From an uncultured Clostridia bacterium (lineage in GTDB: Bacteria; Bacillota; Clostridia; Oscillospirales; Ruminococcaceae): a DNA stretch of 23,097 bases. The DNA lies in the NCBI GenBank assembly GCA_947632425.1, contig CANRPG010000008.1, positions 1-23,097 on the forward strand, read 5' to 3'. The notes under the pieces were generated by a model. The model did not search any database, was not told where the DNA came from, and worked only from the letters and a program-made list of their open reading frames with translations. Positions 7,523-14,410 of the stretch are shown here, one piece after another. Both the position numbers and the translations under genes were made by a program. Within the stretch, counting starts at the first letter, position 1; each line of letters opens with the position of its first letter.

Positions 7523-8413
7523 TCAATCCTTGATACCCGAGTTCGCCATAGTTTCCATAACGTTGCTCTGTGCAACTAAGAAAACTATCAGCGGAGGAAG
7601 CATAAGTATTACCGAAGTTGCAAATGTTACACCCTGACGGGCTATACCGGTGGCAGCTATCTGCTGCATTATCGTCGGCAGAGTTTTCAGTTCTTCAGCG
7701 TATACTATCGTGCCGCTCTGCTTGTTCCACGCATCCTGGAATGCGAAGATTATCAGCGTCATGATAGCCGGCTTCTGGTTAGGTACTACTACCTGCCAGC
7801 ATATCCTGAAAAGTCCTGCGCCGTCCACCTTGGCGGCTTCTATCATCGAATCGTGTATCGTTGACATACTCTGTCTCATAAGGAACAGACCCATAGGTGT
7901 TGCGATACTCGGCAGTATCAGCGCCCAGTATGTATCTATGATACCCAGTGTAGCCATTACAAGGAACTGGATTATCCACGTTGCCGATGATGTGAACAAC
8001 AGCGCGGTAACTATTACTTTATTAAGGAATGCGTTGCCCGGGAATTTACACTTTGCAAGCACGAACGCCGCGCAGCAGCATACGAACACGTTGCACACAG
8101 TTACCACTACAGATACCATAAAGCTGTTGAATATGTATCTTGAAAGCGGTACCCACAGGCTTGATGCTACCTCCAGCATATCGGAGTAGTTTTTCATCGT
8201 CGGATTAAGTACATAAAGCTTAGGAGGGAACACGAAAAGTTCCTCGATAGGCTTGAATGACTGAATTACGGCGTAGTAAATGGGGAATACCATGAAGATG
8301 CCGGTAAGGCAGAGGAACAAGAATATGCAAATGTTGCCCCCGCGTGATGCGGTTATCTTTTTGTTGCTCTTTCTGACCTTTATCTCGTCAATATTTTTCT
8401 TCTTTTTAGCCAC
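7523..8413 (-). CDS. Carbohydrate ABC transporter permease, MalG type (first pair)
   Basis: This 296-residue permease has six membrane spans starting around residue 25 and the EAA loop EAAKVDGAGLFRICWQVVVP. The start is GTG 8413 (MAKKKKNID) with a GGGGGTG ribosome site seven bases away. It follows its MalF-type partner by 13 bases. It is about 50 residues shorter than the MalG-type protein of the second pair, lacking most of that one's charged N-terminal extension, so the two pairs are diverged paralogues and not a recent duplication. Confidence 0.93.
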   Translation of the reverse strand: MAKKKKNIDEIKVRKSNKKITASRGGNICIFLFLCLTGIFMVFPIYYAVIQSFKPIEELFVFPPKLYVLNPTMKNYSDMLEVASSLWVPLSRYIFNSFMVSVVVTVCNVFVCCCAAFVLAKCKFPGNAFLNKVIVTALLFTSSATWIIQFLVMATLGIIDTYWALILPSIATPMGLFLMRQSMSTIHDSMIEAAKVDGAGLFRICWQVVVPNQKPAIMTLIIFAFQDAWNKQSGTIVYAEELKTLPTIMQQIAATGIARQGVTFATSVILMLPPLIVFLVAQSNVMETMANSGIKD

Positions 8414-8426
8414 TTTCAGTCACCCC

Positions 8427-9380
8427 CTAATCGACGTATTTATTGAGCGCCCACGTGATGAGTTGGTTTACAAGAAGCATCGCGATGAACAGCACAAGAC
8501 ATATCGCCGAGGCATAGCCCATTTCATATCTTATCCAGCCGTAGTCGGTAGCGTGGTTCATAATGGTATGAGCTACGTTATCGGTATGCGGTACGCCGAC
8601 AAGGTTCTGCGAAACTGCGCCTGCGGTGAACGATGCAGAGATCTGCAATACCGCCGCGAACAACAGCTGAGGACCCATTGACGGGATAGTTATGAGGAAA
8701 AGCTCCTGCCATCTGTTTTTGATACCCTCGATAGCGCCTGCCTCGTACATTGATTTATCGATGTTCTGGAAACCTGCACGAAGCGACAGGAAGCCTGCGC
8801 CCATTGAGATCCACAGCTGAACTACGATACATACGCCCAGTATGAAGCGGGTATCAGTCAGCCACTGGTTAGGCGAGTTGAGCACGCCGAGGTTGATAAG
8901 GAATGCGTTTATGTAGCCCTTTGAGTCGCCCGAGAGCAGCAGCTGCCATATAACATAAGCAGATGTTGTCATTGACGGGGCATAGAACACAAACGTGAAG
9001 AATGTTTTCAGCACGGGGTGCATCTCGTTTATCAGCCACGCAAGTATGAAGCTGAGTATATAAGAGAACGGGCCCGTGAACACTGCGAATATAAGTGTTA
9101 CCTGTATTGCCTGCATGAACACATCGTCACTCAGGAACAGTCTGTAGAAGTTGCTCAGTCCCGTCCATTCGGGGAACTGCGCCATGTTGAAGTTTGTAAA
9201 CGCCAGAGGCAAAGTAATTATTACCGGTATTACGGTAAATATCGTAAACAAGAGCATGAAAGGGAACATCATTACATAGCACGCTTTGTTTACACCTATC
9301 ATGTGCATAGTATACTTGAATTTACTTTGCTTGTTCAGCGGTGTATCGGCAACAGCTGCTGCCGTTTCTTTTTTAGCCAA
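8427..9380 (-). CDS. Sugar ABC transporter permease, MalF type (first pair)
   Basis: This 317-residue permease has six membrane spans and the EAA loop EAGAIEGIKNRWQELFLITI. I choose TTG at 9380 (MAKKETAAAV), because GGAGGG lies seven bases before it; the open frame runs on to a TTG at 9401, which would overlap the previous gene and the ribosome site. The gene sits 17 bases after the solute-binding protein and directly before its MalG-type partner, the standard SBP-permease-permease order. This makes it the likely channel for that binding protein. Confidence 0.92.
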   Translation of the reverse strand: MAKKETAAAVADTPLNKQSKFKYTMHMIGVNKACYVMMFPFMLLFTIFTVIPVIITLPLAFTNFNMAQFPEWTGLSNFYRLFLSDDVFMQAIQVTLIFAVFTGPFSYILSFILAWLINEMHPVLKTFFTFVFYAPSMTTSAYVIWQLLLSGDSKGYINAFLINLGVLNSPNQWLTDTRFILGVCIVVQLWISMGAGFLSLRAGFQNIDKSMYEAGAIEGIKNRWQELFLITIPSMGPQLLFAAVLQISASFTAGAVSQNLVGVPHTDNVAHTIMNHATDYGWIRYEMGYASAICLVLFIAMLLVNQLITWALNKYVD

Positions 9381-9397
9381 AACAGTTCCCTCCTTTC

Positions 9398-12316
9398 TCA
9401 AGTTGAAAGACCGAGGTCTTCGCGCTTACGCTCTATCTCCGCGTTGATATCCCTGTTGTACCACATCAGGGTATCTCTTGCGTTGTCGGCATCGTTTACT
9501 ACCGAACGGAAAGCGTTTACTATGTTTCTTGTTACGCTGTATGTTGCAGGGATTATAGGTATCTCCACCTGCTGCTCGAGCTGTGCGAGCAGTACCTGAA
9601 GCTCTTTCTGAGTCCATGAGAGCTGTTTGAGAGCCTCAACGTTCGCGGTATCGAAACGACCGAGAGTGCCGAGCACTGCCTCGATATCGTTCGCATACTC
9701 TACCTGAGCATCGGTAGAAGTGAACCACTTTATGAAATCCCATGCTGCGTCGTAATCTTTGCAAGCCGAGAAGATTATCGCACCCGAGCCGGAAGAGTTG
9801 GCTGCGTGATTTATTGTGCCGTCCTCCTGCTTTGTGCCCGGTACCATTGTGAAGCCCCATGCGCCCTTTATCTCAGGTGCGGTGGCAGCGAGCGTATTAT
9901 AGAATGTATACGCCTGCAAGAGCACCGGCATCTCGCCTGTTCTGAATCTCGTCAGACCGTCATAAGTCTGCTCGAAGCTGTATTTTGTATAGAACTCTGT
10001 CCACATATCGAAAGATTCTATACATCTCTGGTCATCGAACGTTGTAGAAGTCTGCGCTTCGTTATAGAAGTTGAGACCCTGCTGCAAAACGAGCATCGCG
10101 AACGTATTGCCTGCTTCCGTTGTGGTAGGAACTGTGGTAGTGCCGTTCTGAGTTACGTTTGCGGGAAGTATAAGACCAACGCCAAGGTTGTTTCTCTGCA
10201 ATGTCGGCAGTATCGAAATAAGGTCGTCCCAAGTCTGAATGTCCGCAGCGCCGTCAATGCCGTATTCATAAAGAATATCATCGCGGTAGAACATCATCGG
10301 GAATGTCTGCTGTATAGGCAGAGCGTAAACGCCGCCGTTGTATGTATACAGAGTCATCGCATCTTTTGAATACTGCGTTATCTGCTCGCTGTAGCCGTCA
10401 AATCCCGAAATGTCTATGATAAGGTCACGTGCTGCCAGCTGTATCGGGTAGTCGCCGCCCATAAACAGACCTATATCAGGGCCTTTTCCTGCAAGGGTGG
10501 ATTCAAGTATACCGCCCTGAACAAGTTTAAGGGTTATCTTAGTTTTAGCTGTGGGGTTATAGTCGTTCTCTATCATGGCTCTTACGACCTGCGCCTGGTC
10601 ACGTCCGAGTGTTATCCAGCATGACAGTGTGTCAGCTTCGCCCTCATGCTCCGAAAGCGAGTTGTAGTCTTCAAAGAAAGAACCAATAAACGCAAGGAAG
10701 TTGAACTTCAAACTTGCAAAGAACGATTTCTTAACGCTTGTAAAGCTTGCATCGGGGGCAGCTACCTGCACCATATCAAGCTCCAGCGGCTGCTCTCTGT
10801 AGGTGAGCATCCACGAAGAAAGCGCGGTAACGTTATCTTTTATCTGCTGCATAAGAGATGCTATCTTATAAGGTCTGTCTATGCACTTATCGAGTATGAT
10901 AGCCATATCGTTGAGCGTTACAGCCTCGGTGCCGCCCGTACCCATAAGCTCGTCTACCTGCTTTTGCAGACTTTTAAGCTGATTGCTGTAGATCGTAAAG
11001 TCGGGTATAGAATCCGGCAGAACTACATCTATATTATAGTCGGTGTAGTCGTCGGGCTTAGGGCCTGTTATCTGAAGTATCTCTCTGTAATAGGTGTTTA
11101 TAGAAGAAACTATAGTGTCCAGCTGATCCATTATCCTGCCTATCTCGCCGGGCACTGCTTCAAGCGTAAGTGTATGAGCGCCTGCTTCGAGATAGTAATA
11201 AACGGTATCTCCGTTTGCGGTCTCAGGCACGGTAAGTGTCCAGTCGCTGGAGTAGTGGAATTTTAGCTGCTCAGACTCGGTATTCGGGCACACGCCGTCG
11301 ATATAGAGCTTTCTGTTTGAATAGAAACCACGCATGGTGTTCTGTCTTGCTCTTATGCCGACTTTGTAATAGCCAGCCTTGTCAATGTTGAAGTTCCATG
11401 TAACAGCCTGACCTGATTTTGCCCAGCTGTCCTTGCCTATGGTGTTGTACTTTGTCTTTGTCGGGTCTGACGGTGAAGTCAGGTAAGAAGATCTGTCGGA
11501 AGTCGGGAACAGTGTTCTGTCGCTCTTGGTGTCGGCTCTCTCGCCTTCAAGAGTGATAACTCCTGCGCCGTTCGCAGCCGAGAGATCTGCATCTGACGGA
11601 GCAACATATGCTTCCGGCGTAGGCTCCTGACAAAGCTTGAAATACTCTATAGCAAATTTAGCCTTGCTCGATGTAAGAGTAACGGTATGCTTGCCCTTTG
11701 TGAAGTAAAAGTCCAGCGCGCCGTTATACAGACCGTCAACGTCCAAAAGGTATCTTTCCTGCCACTGAACGCTCTCGACCTGTCCGGGTCTTATATCGTT
11801 ATCGTTAAAGTCCTGCGTGATGGGGTTTTCGTTCACCCACACTTTGCTAAGGGTAAGCCTCGAGCAGGTATCATACGGCAGAGCGCCGTCAACGGACATC
11901 TGAAATTCTATCTCGTTCTGAGTACCTGCCAGCGCTTCGTATGAAAACAGTATGTTGTACATACCCTCCGCAGGAACGTCCACCTCAAAACTAATTTCGC
12001 CGCTCTGGCTCTCCCAGTTAAGAATATCCTGCTTTCCGTCCACCTGAATGACCTGCGCCTCAGTATCATCGCTCTTTTCGGTGAAGTCCTTTCCGTAGAC
12101 GGTAACTTCTTCGGCAGGTCTCTGGGCATCGGCATACTTTTCAAGATATTCGCCGTATGTAATGGCGTCTATCCTCGTGACAGTCGATATCGGGGCGTCC
12201 GACTCTGCGCCGGAAGTATCCTCGGCATCGTCTGCATAAGCCGAGACCGCTGACGTGAGCGCGATAACAAGTGCGGCAGTCATAGAAGTAATACGCTTGA
12301 ATCTACTCTTTTTCAC
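9398..12316 (-). CDS. Giant extracellular solute-binding protein with CBM-like N-terminal domains
   Basis: This 972-residue secreted protein is about twice the usual length. The signal peptide (KKSRFKRITSMTAALVIALT, ending SAVSAYADDA) contains no lipobox cysteine. Two beta-sandwich carbohydrate-binding-like domains follow at roughly 75-215 and 235-370 (motifs FEVDVPAEGMYNILFSYE and WNFNIDKAGYYKVGIRARQ), then a helical linker to about 520. A family-1 solute-binding fold occupies about 540-945 (CWITLGRDQAQVVRAMI, GPDIGLFMG, YALPIQQTFPMMFYRDDILY, AWDFIKWFTS). The start is GTG 12316 with AGGTGG six bases upstream; the frame extends to 12409 but that part is non-coding leader. Ligand is probably an oligo- or polysaccharide. 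The lack of a lipid anchor is odd for a Gram-positive importer. Confidence 0.9.
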   Translation of the reverse strand: MKKSRFKRITSMTAALVIALTSAVSAYADDAEDTSGAESDAPISTVTRIDAITYGEYLEKYADAQRPAEEVTVYGKDFTEKSDDTEAQVIQVDGKQDILNWESQSGEISFEVDVPAEGMYNILFSYEALAGTQNEIEFQMSVDGALPYDTCSRLTLSKVWVNENPITQDFNDNDIRPGQVESVQWQERYLLDVDGLYNGALDFYFTKGKHTVTLTSSKAKFAIEYFKLCQEPTPEAYVAPSDADLSAANGAGVITLEGERADTKSDRTLFPTSDRSSYLTSPSDPTKTKYNTIGKDSWAKSGQAVTWNFNIDKAGYYKVGIRARQNTMRGFYSNRKLYIDGVCPNTESEQLKFHYSSDWTLTVPETANGDTVYYYLEAGAHTLTLEAVPGEIGRIMDQLDTIVSSINTYYREILQITGPKPDDYTDYNIDVVLPDSIPDFTIYSNQLKSLQKQVDELMGTGGTEAVTLNDMAIILDKCIDRPYKIASLMQQIKDNVTALSSWMLTYREQPLELDMVQVAAPDASFTSVKKSFFASLKFNFLAFIGSFFEDYNSLSEHEGEADTLSCWITLGRDQAQVVRAMIENDYNPTAKTKITLKLVQGGILESTLAGKGPDIGLFMGGDYPIQLAARDLIIDISGFDGYSEQITQYSKDAMTLYTYNGGVYALPIQQTFPMMFYRDDILYEYGIDGAADIQTWDDLISILPTLQRNNLGVGLILPANVTQNGTTTVPTTTEAGNTFAMLVLQQGLNFYNEAQTSTTFDDQRCIESFDMWTEFYTKYSFEQTYDGLTRFRTGEMPVLLQAYTFYNTLAATAPEIKGAWGFTMVPGTKQEDGTINHAANSSGSGAIIFSACKDYDAAWDFIKWFTSTDAQVEYANDIEAVLGTLGRFDTANVEALKQLSWTQKELQVLLAQLEQQVEIPIIPATYSVTRNIVNAFRSVVNDADNARDTLMWYNRDINAEIERKREDLGLST

Positions 12317-12352
12317 ATATATCCACCTTTCTGTAATGTATTTATAGGCAAC

Positions 12353-12372
12353 GCTCTGCCAAAAGGCAAAGC
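12353..12372 (-). other. Intercistronic hairpin upstream of the solute-binding protein gene
   Basis: GCTTTGCC and GGCAGAGC form an 8-bp stem (one G-T pair) around a TTTT loop, in the 70-base gap between the AbrB-fused ATPase gene and the binding-protein gene. No T-run follows in the minus direction, so it is not a simple terminator. A 5' hairpin at this place could protect or allow processing of the downstream mRNA and raise binding-protein levels; this is inference. Confidence 0.45.
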
Positions 12373-12386
12373 CCACAATAAAATTT

Positions 12387-13325
12387 TTATCCGGACCTGA
12401 ACACCACAATGCTGTCCTTGTCCTCGCTCAGCTCCACCTTTACCTTTGAGCCGCCTTTTATTCCCAGCGTATCAAGGTATTCGCGCGGAAGCTGCACCCT
12501 TCCCGAACGATCGAGCACCGCAAGCTCTTCCGAAACGGCTTCTTCATTCTCGCCCTCTTCGGCAGCCTCGCCGTGTTCAAAACCGTCAAGACTTCGCATC
12601 TCCTCGCTGTAGCTGCGTTTTCGTATGATCTCCGAACTGGTTCTTCCGTCACGTATCGCAACAACGCGGTCTATATGCTTTGCAAGCTTCACGTCATGCG
12701 TTACAATAACTATCGTCACGTTTTCGGAGCGGTTGAGTTCTTTAAAAATATTGAGTATCGCGTTTGAAGTTTTCGTGTCAACGCTGCCCGTCGGCTCGTC
12801 CGCCAGAAGGATCTTCGGCTTGTTCGCCAGCGCAATGGCTATAGCCACCCTTTGCTGTTCGCCGCCCGACATCTGATCCAGCCTGCTGTTCATTCTGTGC
12901 TCCAGCCCGACTTTCTTCAAAAGCTCCTGCGCACGTTTTTTGCGTTCGCTCTGCTTTTTCAGCAGCATAGGCATTTCAACGTTCTGCTGCGCGGTAAGGT
13001 AGGGTATCAAGTTGCGCGCGTTGTTCTGCCACACAAACCCCACGACGTTCCTTTTATAATCTATGTAGTCCTTTTCGGTAAACTTCAAGAGATTGCGCCC
13101 GTCTACATAAAGGCTGCCTGCCGAGGGTTTATCCAGTCCGCCCAGCATATTCAGAAGCGTTGATTTGCCGCTGCCCGAATTGCCCACTATCGCCATAAGC
13201 TCGCCGCGCTTAACTTCCAGGTCAAGTCCTTGCAGCGCAACTACCTCTATTTCGTCCGTCTTATATATCTTAACAAGGTTATCGCAGGAGATTATAACGT
13301 CGCTGTCCGCCTTGTGTTCATTCAT
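12387..13325 (-). CDS. LolD/MacB-type ABC ATPase fused to a C-terminal AbrB-like domain
   Basis: This 312-residue cytoplasmic protein has a complete ABC nucleotide-binding domain: Walker A GNSGSGKST (48-56), Q-loop region VGFVWQN, signature MSGGEQQRV (152-160), Walker B ILLADEP and an H-loop VTHD. Residues ~235-268 are a Glu/Ala-rich linker. Residues ~270-312 (LDRSGRVQLPREYLDTLGIK then a basic/acidic strand pair) match the SpoVT/AbrB swapped-hairpin pattern. ATG 13325 is chosen because it follows the upstream stop by seven bases, though a longer frame opens at 13358. Its ABC class normally works with FtsX/MacB-like permeases, none of which is present. The AbrB part could dimerise the protein, bind DNA, or both. 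Confidence 0.87.
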   Translation of the reverse strand: MNEHKADSDVIISCDNLVKIYKTDEIEVVALQGLDLEVKRGELMAIVGNSGSGKSTLLNMLGGLDKPSAGSLYVDGRNLLKFTEKDYIDYKRNVVGFVWQNNARNLIPYLTAQQNVEMPMLLKKQSERKKRAQELLKKVGLEHRMNSRLDQMSGGEQQRVAIAIALANKPKILLADEPTGSVDTKTSNAILNIFKELNRSENVTIVIVTHDVKLAKHIDRVVAIRDGRTSSEIIRKRSYSEEMRSLDGFEHGEAAEEGENEEAVSEELAVLDRSGRVQLPREYLDTLGIKGGSKVKVELSEDKDSIVVFRSG

Positions 13326-13332
13326 ATCAACA

Positions 13333-14022
13333 TCACTCAACGATCTCACCGTCCTCAAGCGTATACACCTTGTCGGCGATGTCTATCATGCTCGGGTCAT
13401 GCGTTGTCATGATTATGGTCATCTCCTGCTCGGAGACCAGCTGTTTGAACAGCTTCACCACGTTAAGACCCGTTGCGGTGTCCAGCTCTGCGGTGGGTTC
13501 GTCCGCAAAGACTATCTGCGGTTTGTGCGCTATCGCCCTTGCTATTGCCACCCTTTGCTGCTCGCCGCCCGACATCTCGCTCGGTCTGTGGTACATTCGT
13601 TTTGCAAGCCCCACCTGCTCCAGAGCCTCTTTTGCGCGCTTTGCCCTGTCGTCAGGAGAGAACTTTGCCAGCCGCAGCCCGAACTCAACATTTTCATACG
13701 CCGTCATGCTTGATATAAGCGCCACCGACTGGAACACGAACGCCATTTTCAGCCGCCGTATGTCATCGCGCTTATTCTCGGAAAGTTTGGTTATATCCTC
13801 GCCCAGAAACAGCACGTCGCCGTCTGTAGGCTTATCGAGCGCACCCAGGATATTTATCAGCGTGGTCTTGCCGCTGCCGCTTCGCCCTCTTAATATAGTA
13901 AGAGTGCCTTTTTCTACCTCAACGTCTACACCGCCGAGAGCCCTGACTACCTCGCCGCCGCCTATCTTGAATTCCCTTACGATATGATGCGCCGAAAGTA
14001 TCGGTTTTTGGACATTTTCCAT
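13333..14022 (-). CDS. LolD/MacB-type ABC transporter ATPase
   Basis: This 229-residue ABC ATPase is the first gene of the operon. It shows Walker A GRSGSGKTT (46-54), Q-loop AFVFQS, signature MSGGEQQRV (150-158), Walker B IVFADEP and the H-loop TTHD. Size and motifs place it with LolD/MacB/FtsE-type ATPases, not with the ~370-residue MalK type that energises sugar permeases. It likely forms a heterodimer with the AbrB-fused ATPase encoded seven bases downstream. The ribosome site (GGTG, six bases before the ATG) is weak. No cognate FtsX-like permease is in the window. Confidence 0.9.
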   Translation of the reverse strand: MENVQKPILSAHHIVREFKIGGGEVVRALGGVDVEVEKGTLTILRGRSGSGKTTLINILGALDKPTDGDVLFLGEDITKLSENKRDDIRRLKMAFVFQSVALISSMTAYENVEFGLRLAKFSPDDRAKRAKEALEQVGLAKRMYHRPSEMSGGEQQRVAIARAIAHKPQIVFADEPTAELDTATGLNVVKLFKQLVSEQEMTIIMTTHDPSMIDIADKVYTLEDGEIVE

Positions 14023-14154
14023 GCTGACACCACGCTTTCGCAGACCCCTGCCAAAAGCGGGGGCGATATTTTTCTATACAATTTTTTGTACACTAAAGAA
14101 GTTCTCGCTTTAGTTTGTGCAATATGTTCAAAAAAGCGATAACTATCCAATATT

Positions 14155-14184
14155 ATTATACCAAATTACCTAATACGTTGTCAA
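14155..14184 (-). promoter_or_regulatory. Promoter of the ten-gene transport operon
   Basis: On the minus strand a perfect TTGACA (14179-14184) is followed after 18 bases by a perfect TATAAT (14155-14160). Start of transcription is expected near 14148, about 125 bases before the first ATG. Such a consensus promoter would be strong unless repressed, which fits the palindrome overlapping its -35 box. Confidence 0.85.
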
Positions 14185-14203
14185 GTAACTAAAACGATTA
14201 CTT
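14183..14203. promoter_or_regulatory. Palindrome overlapping the operon -35 box (putative operator)
   Basis: A 21-base element has perfect 6-base arms, AAGTAA and TTACTT, around a 9-base centre containing AAAACGA. It overlaps the last two bases of the -35 hexamer, a position where a bound repressor would block polymerase. The regulator family is unknown; no transcription factor gene is in the window apart from the AbrB-like domain of the operon's own ATPase. Confidence 0.5.
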
Positions 14204-14366
14204 AAAAATTTTTTCATTGAACTAAATCGCCGCTTTTGTGCAGGTTGCAAGAATTTTTACCTGAAATTTTGTAGGCTGTTACAAAAACATTCGGCTTTAT
14301 GCAAAATGATTTTATCAATTCGCATAACTGTTAGATTTCTGCACATTTCTTCCTTTTTTAAGGTGC

Positions 14367-14397
14367 AAAAAATCTCTCCCCAAAAGTGTGGGGAGAG
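14367..14397 (-). terminator. Terminator of the purF-like gene
   Basis: CTCTCCCC/GGGGAGAG arms (14374-14381 and 14390-14397) form an 8-bp stem with an 8-base loop, followed in the minus direction by a six-T run (14367-14372 on the plus strand as A's). It sits 13 bases past the stop codon. Confidence 0.9.
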
Positions 14398-14410
14398 GTT
14401 TCGCTGCTTA

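Larger units (their letters stand above)
14023..14366. other. Intergenic control region of the transport operon (no gene)
   Basis: This AT-rich region of about 340 bases holds the operon promoter, an overlapping palindrome and a ~125-nt leader. The leader contains a hairpin with ACTAAAG/CTTTAGT arms (14092-14114) and a G/C-rich hairpin (14045-14063) just before the first gene. From 14204 to 14366 I see no gene and no further structured element. Confidence 0.7.

Noticed and set aside
9806..11266. Long plus-strand frames of 187 and 206 codons opposite the solute-binding protein gene
   Set aside because: They are rich in Cys, Arg, His and Tyr, as expected from antisense reading, have no ribosome sites, and oppose a clearly coding gene.
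12317..12409. N-terminal extension of the solute-binding protein to an upstream start
   Set aside because: The added residues precede a clear signal peptide and overlap the end of the upstream ATPase gene; GTG 12316 has a proper ribosome site.
12387..14022. MacB/FtsX-type exporter
   Set aside because: Both ATPases fit that class, but no FtsX-like permease with its large extracytoplasmic domain is encoded in the window, so a complete exporter cannot be claimed.
14045..14063. G/C-rich hairpin with T-run as a plus-strand terminator
   Set aside because: No plus-strand gene precedes it; it lies in the leader of the minus-strand operon and is better seen as leader structure.
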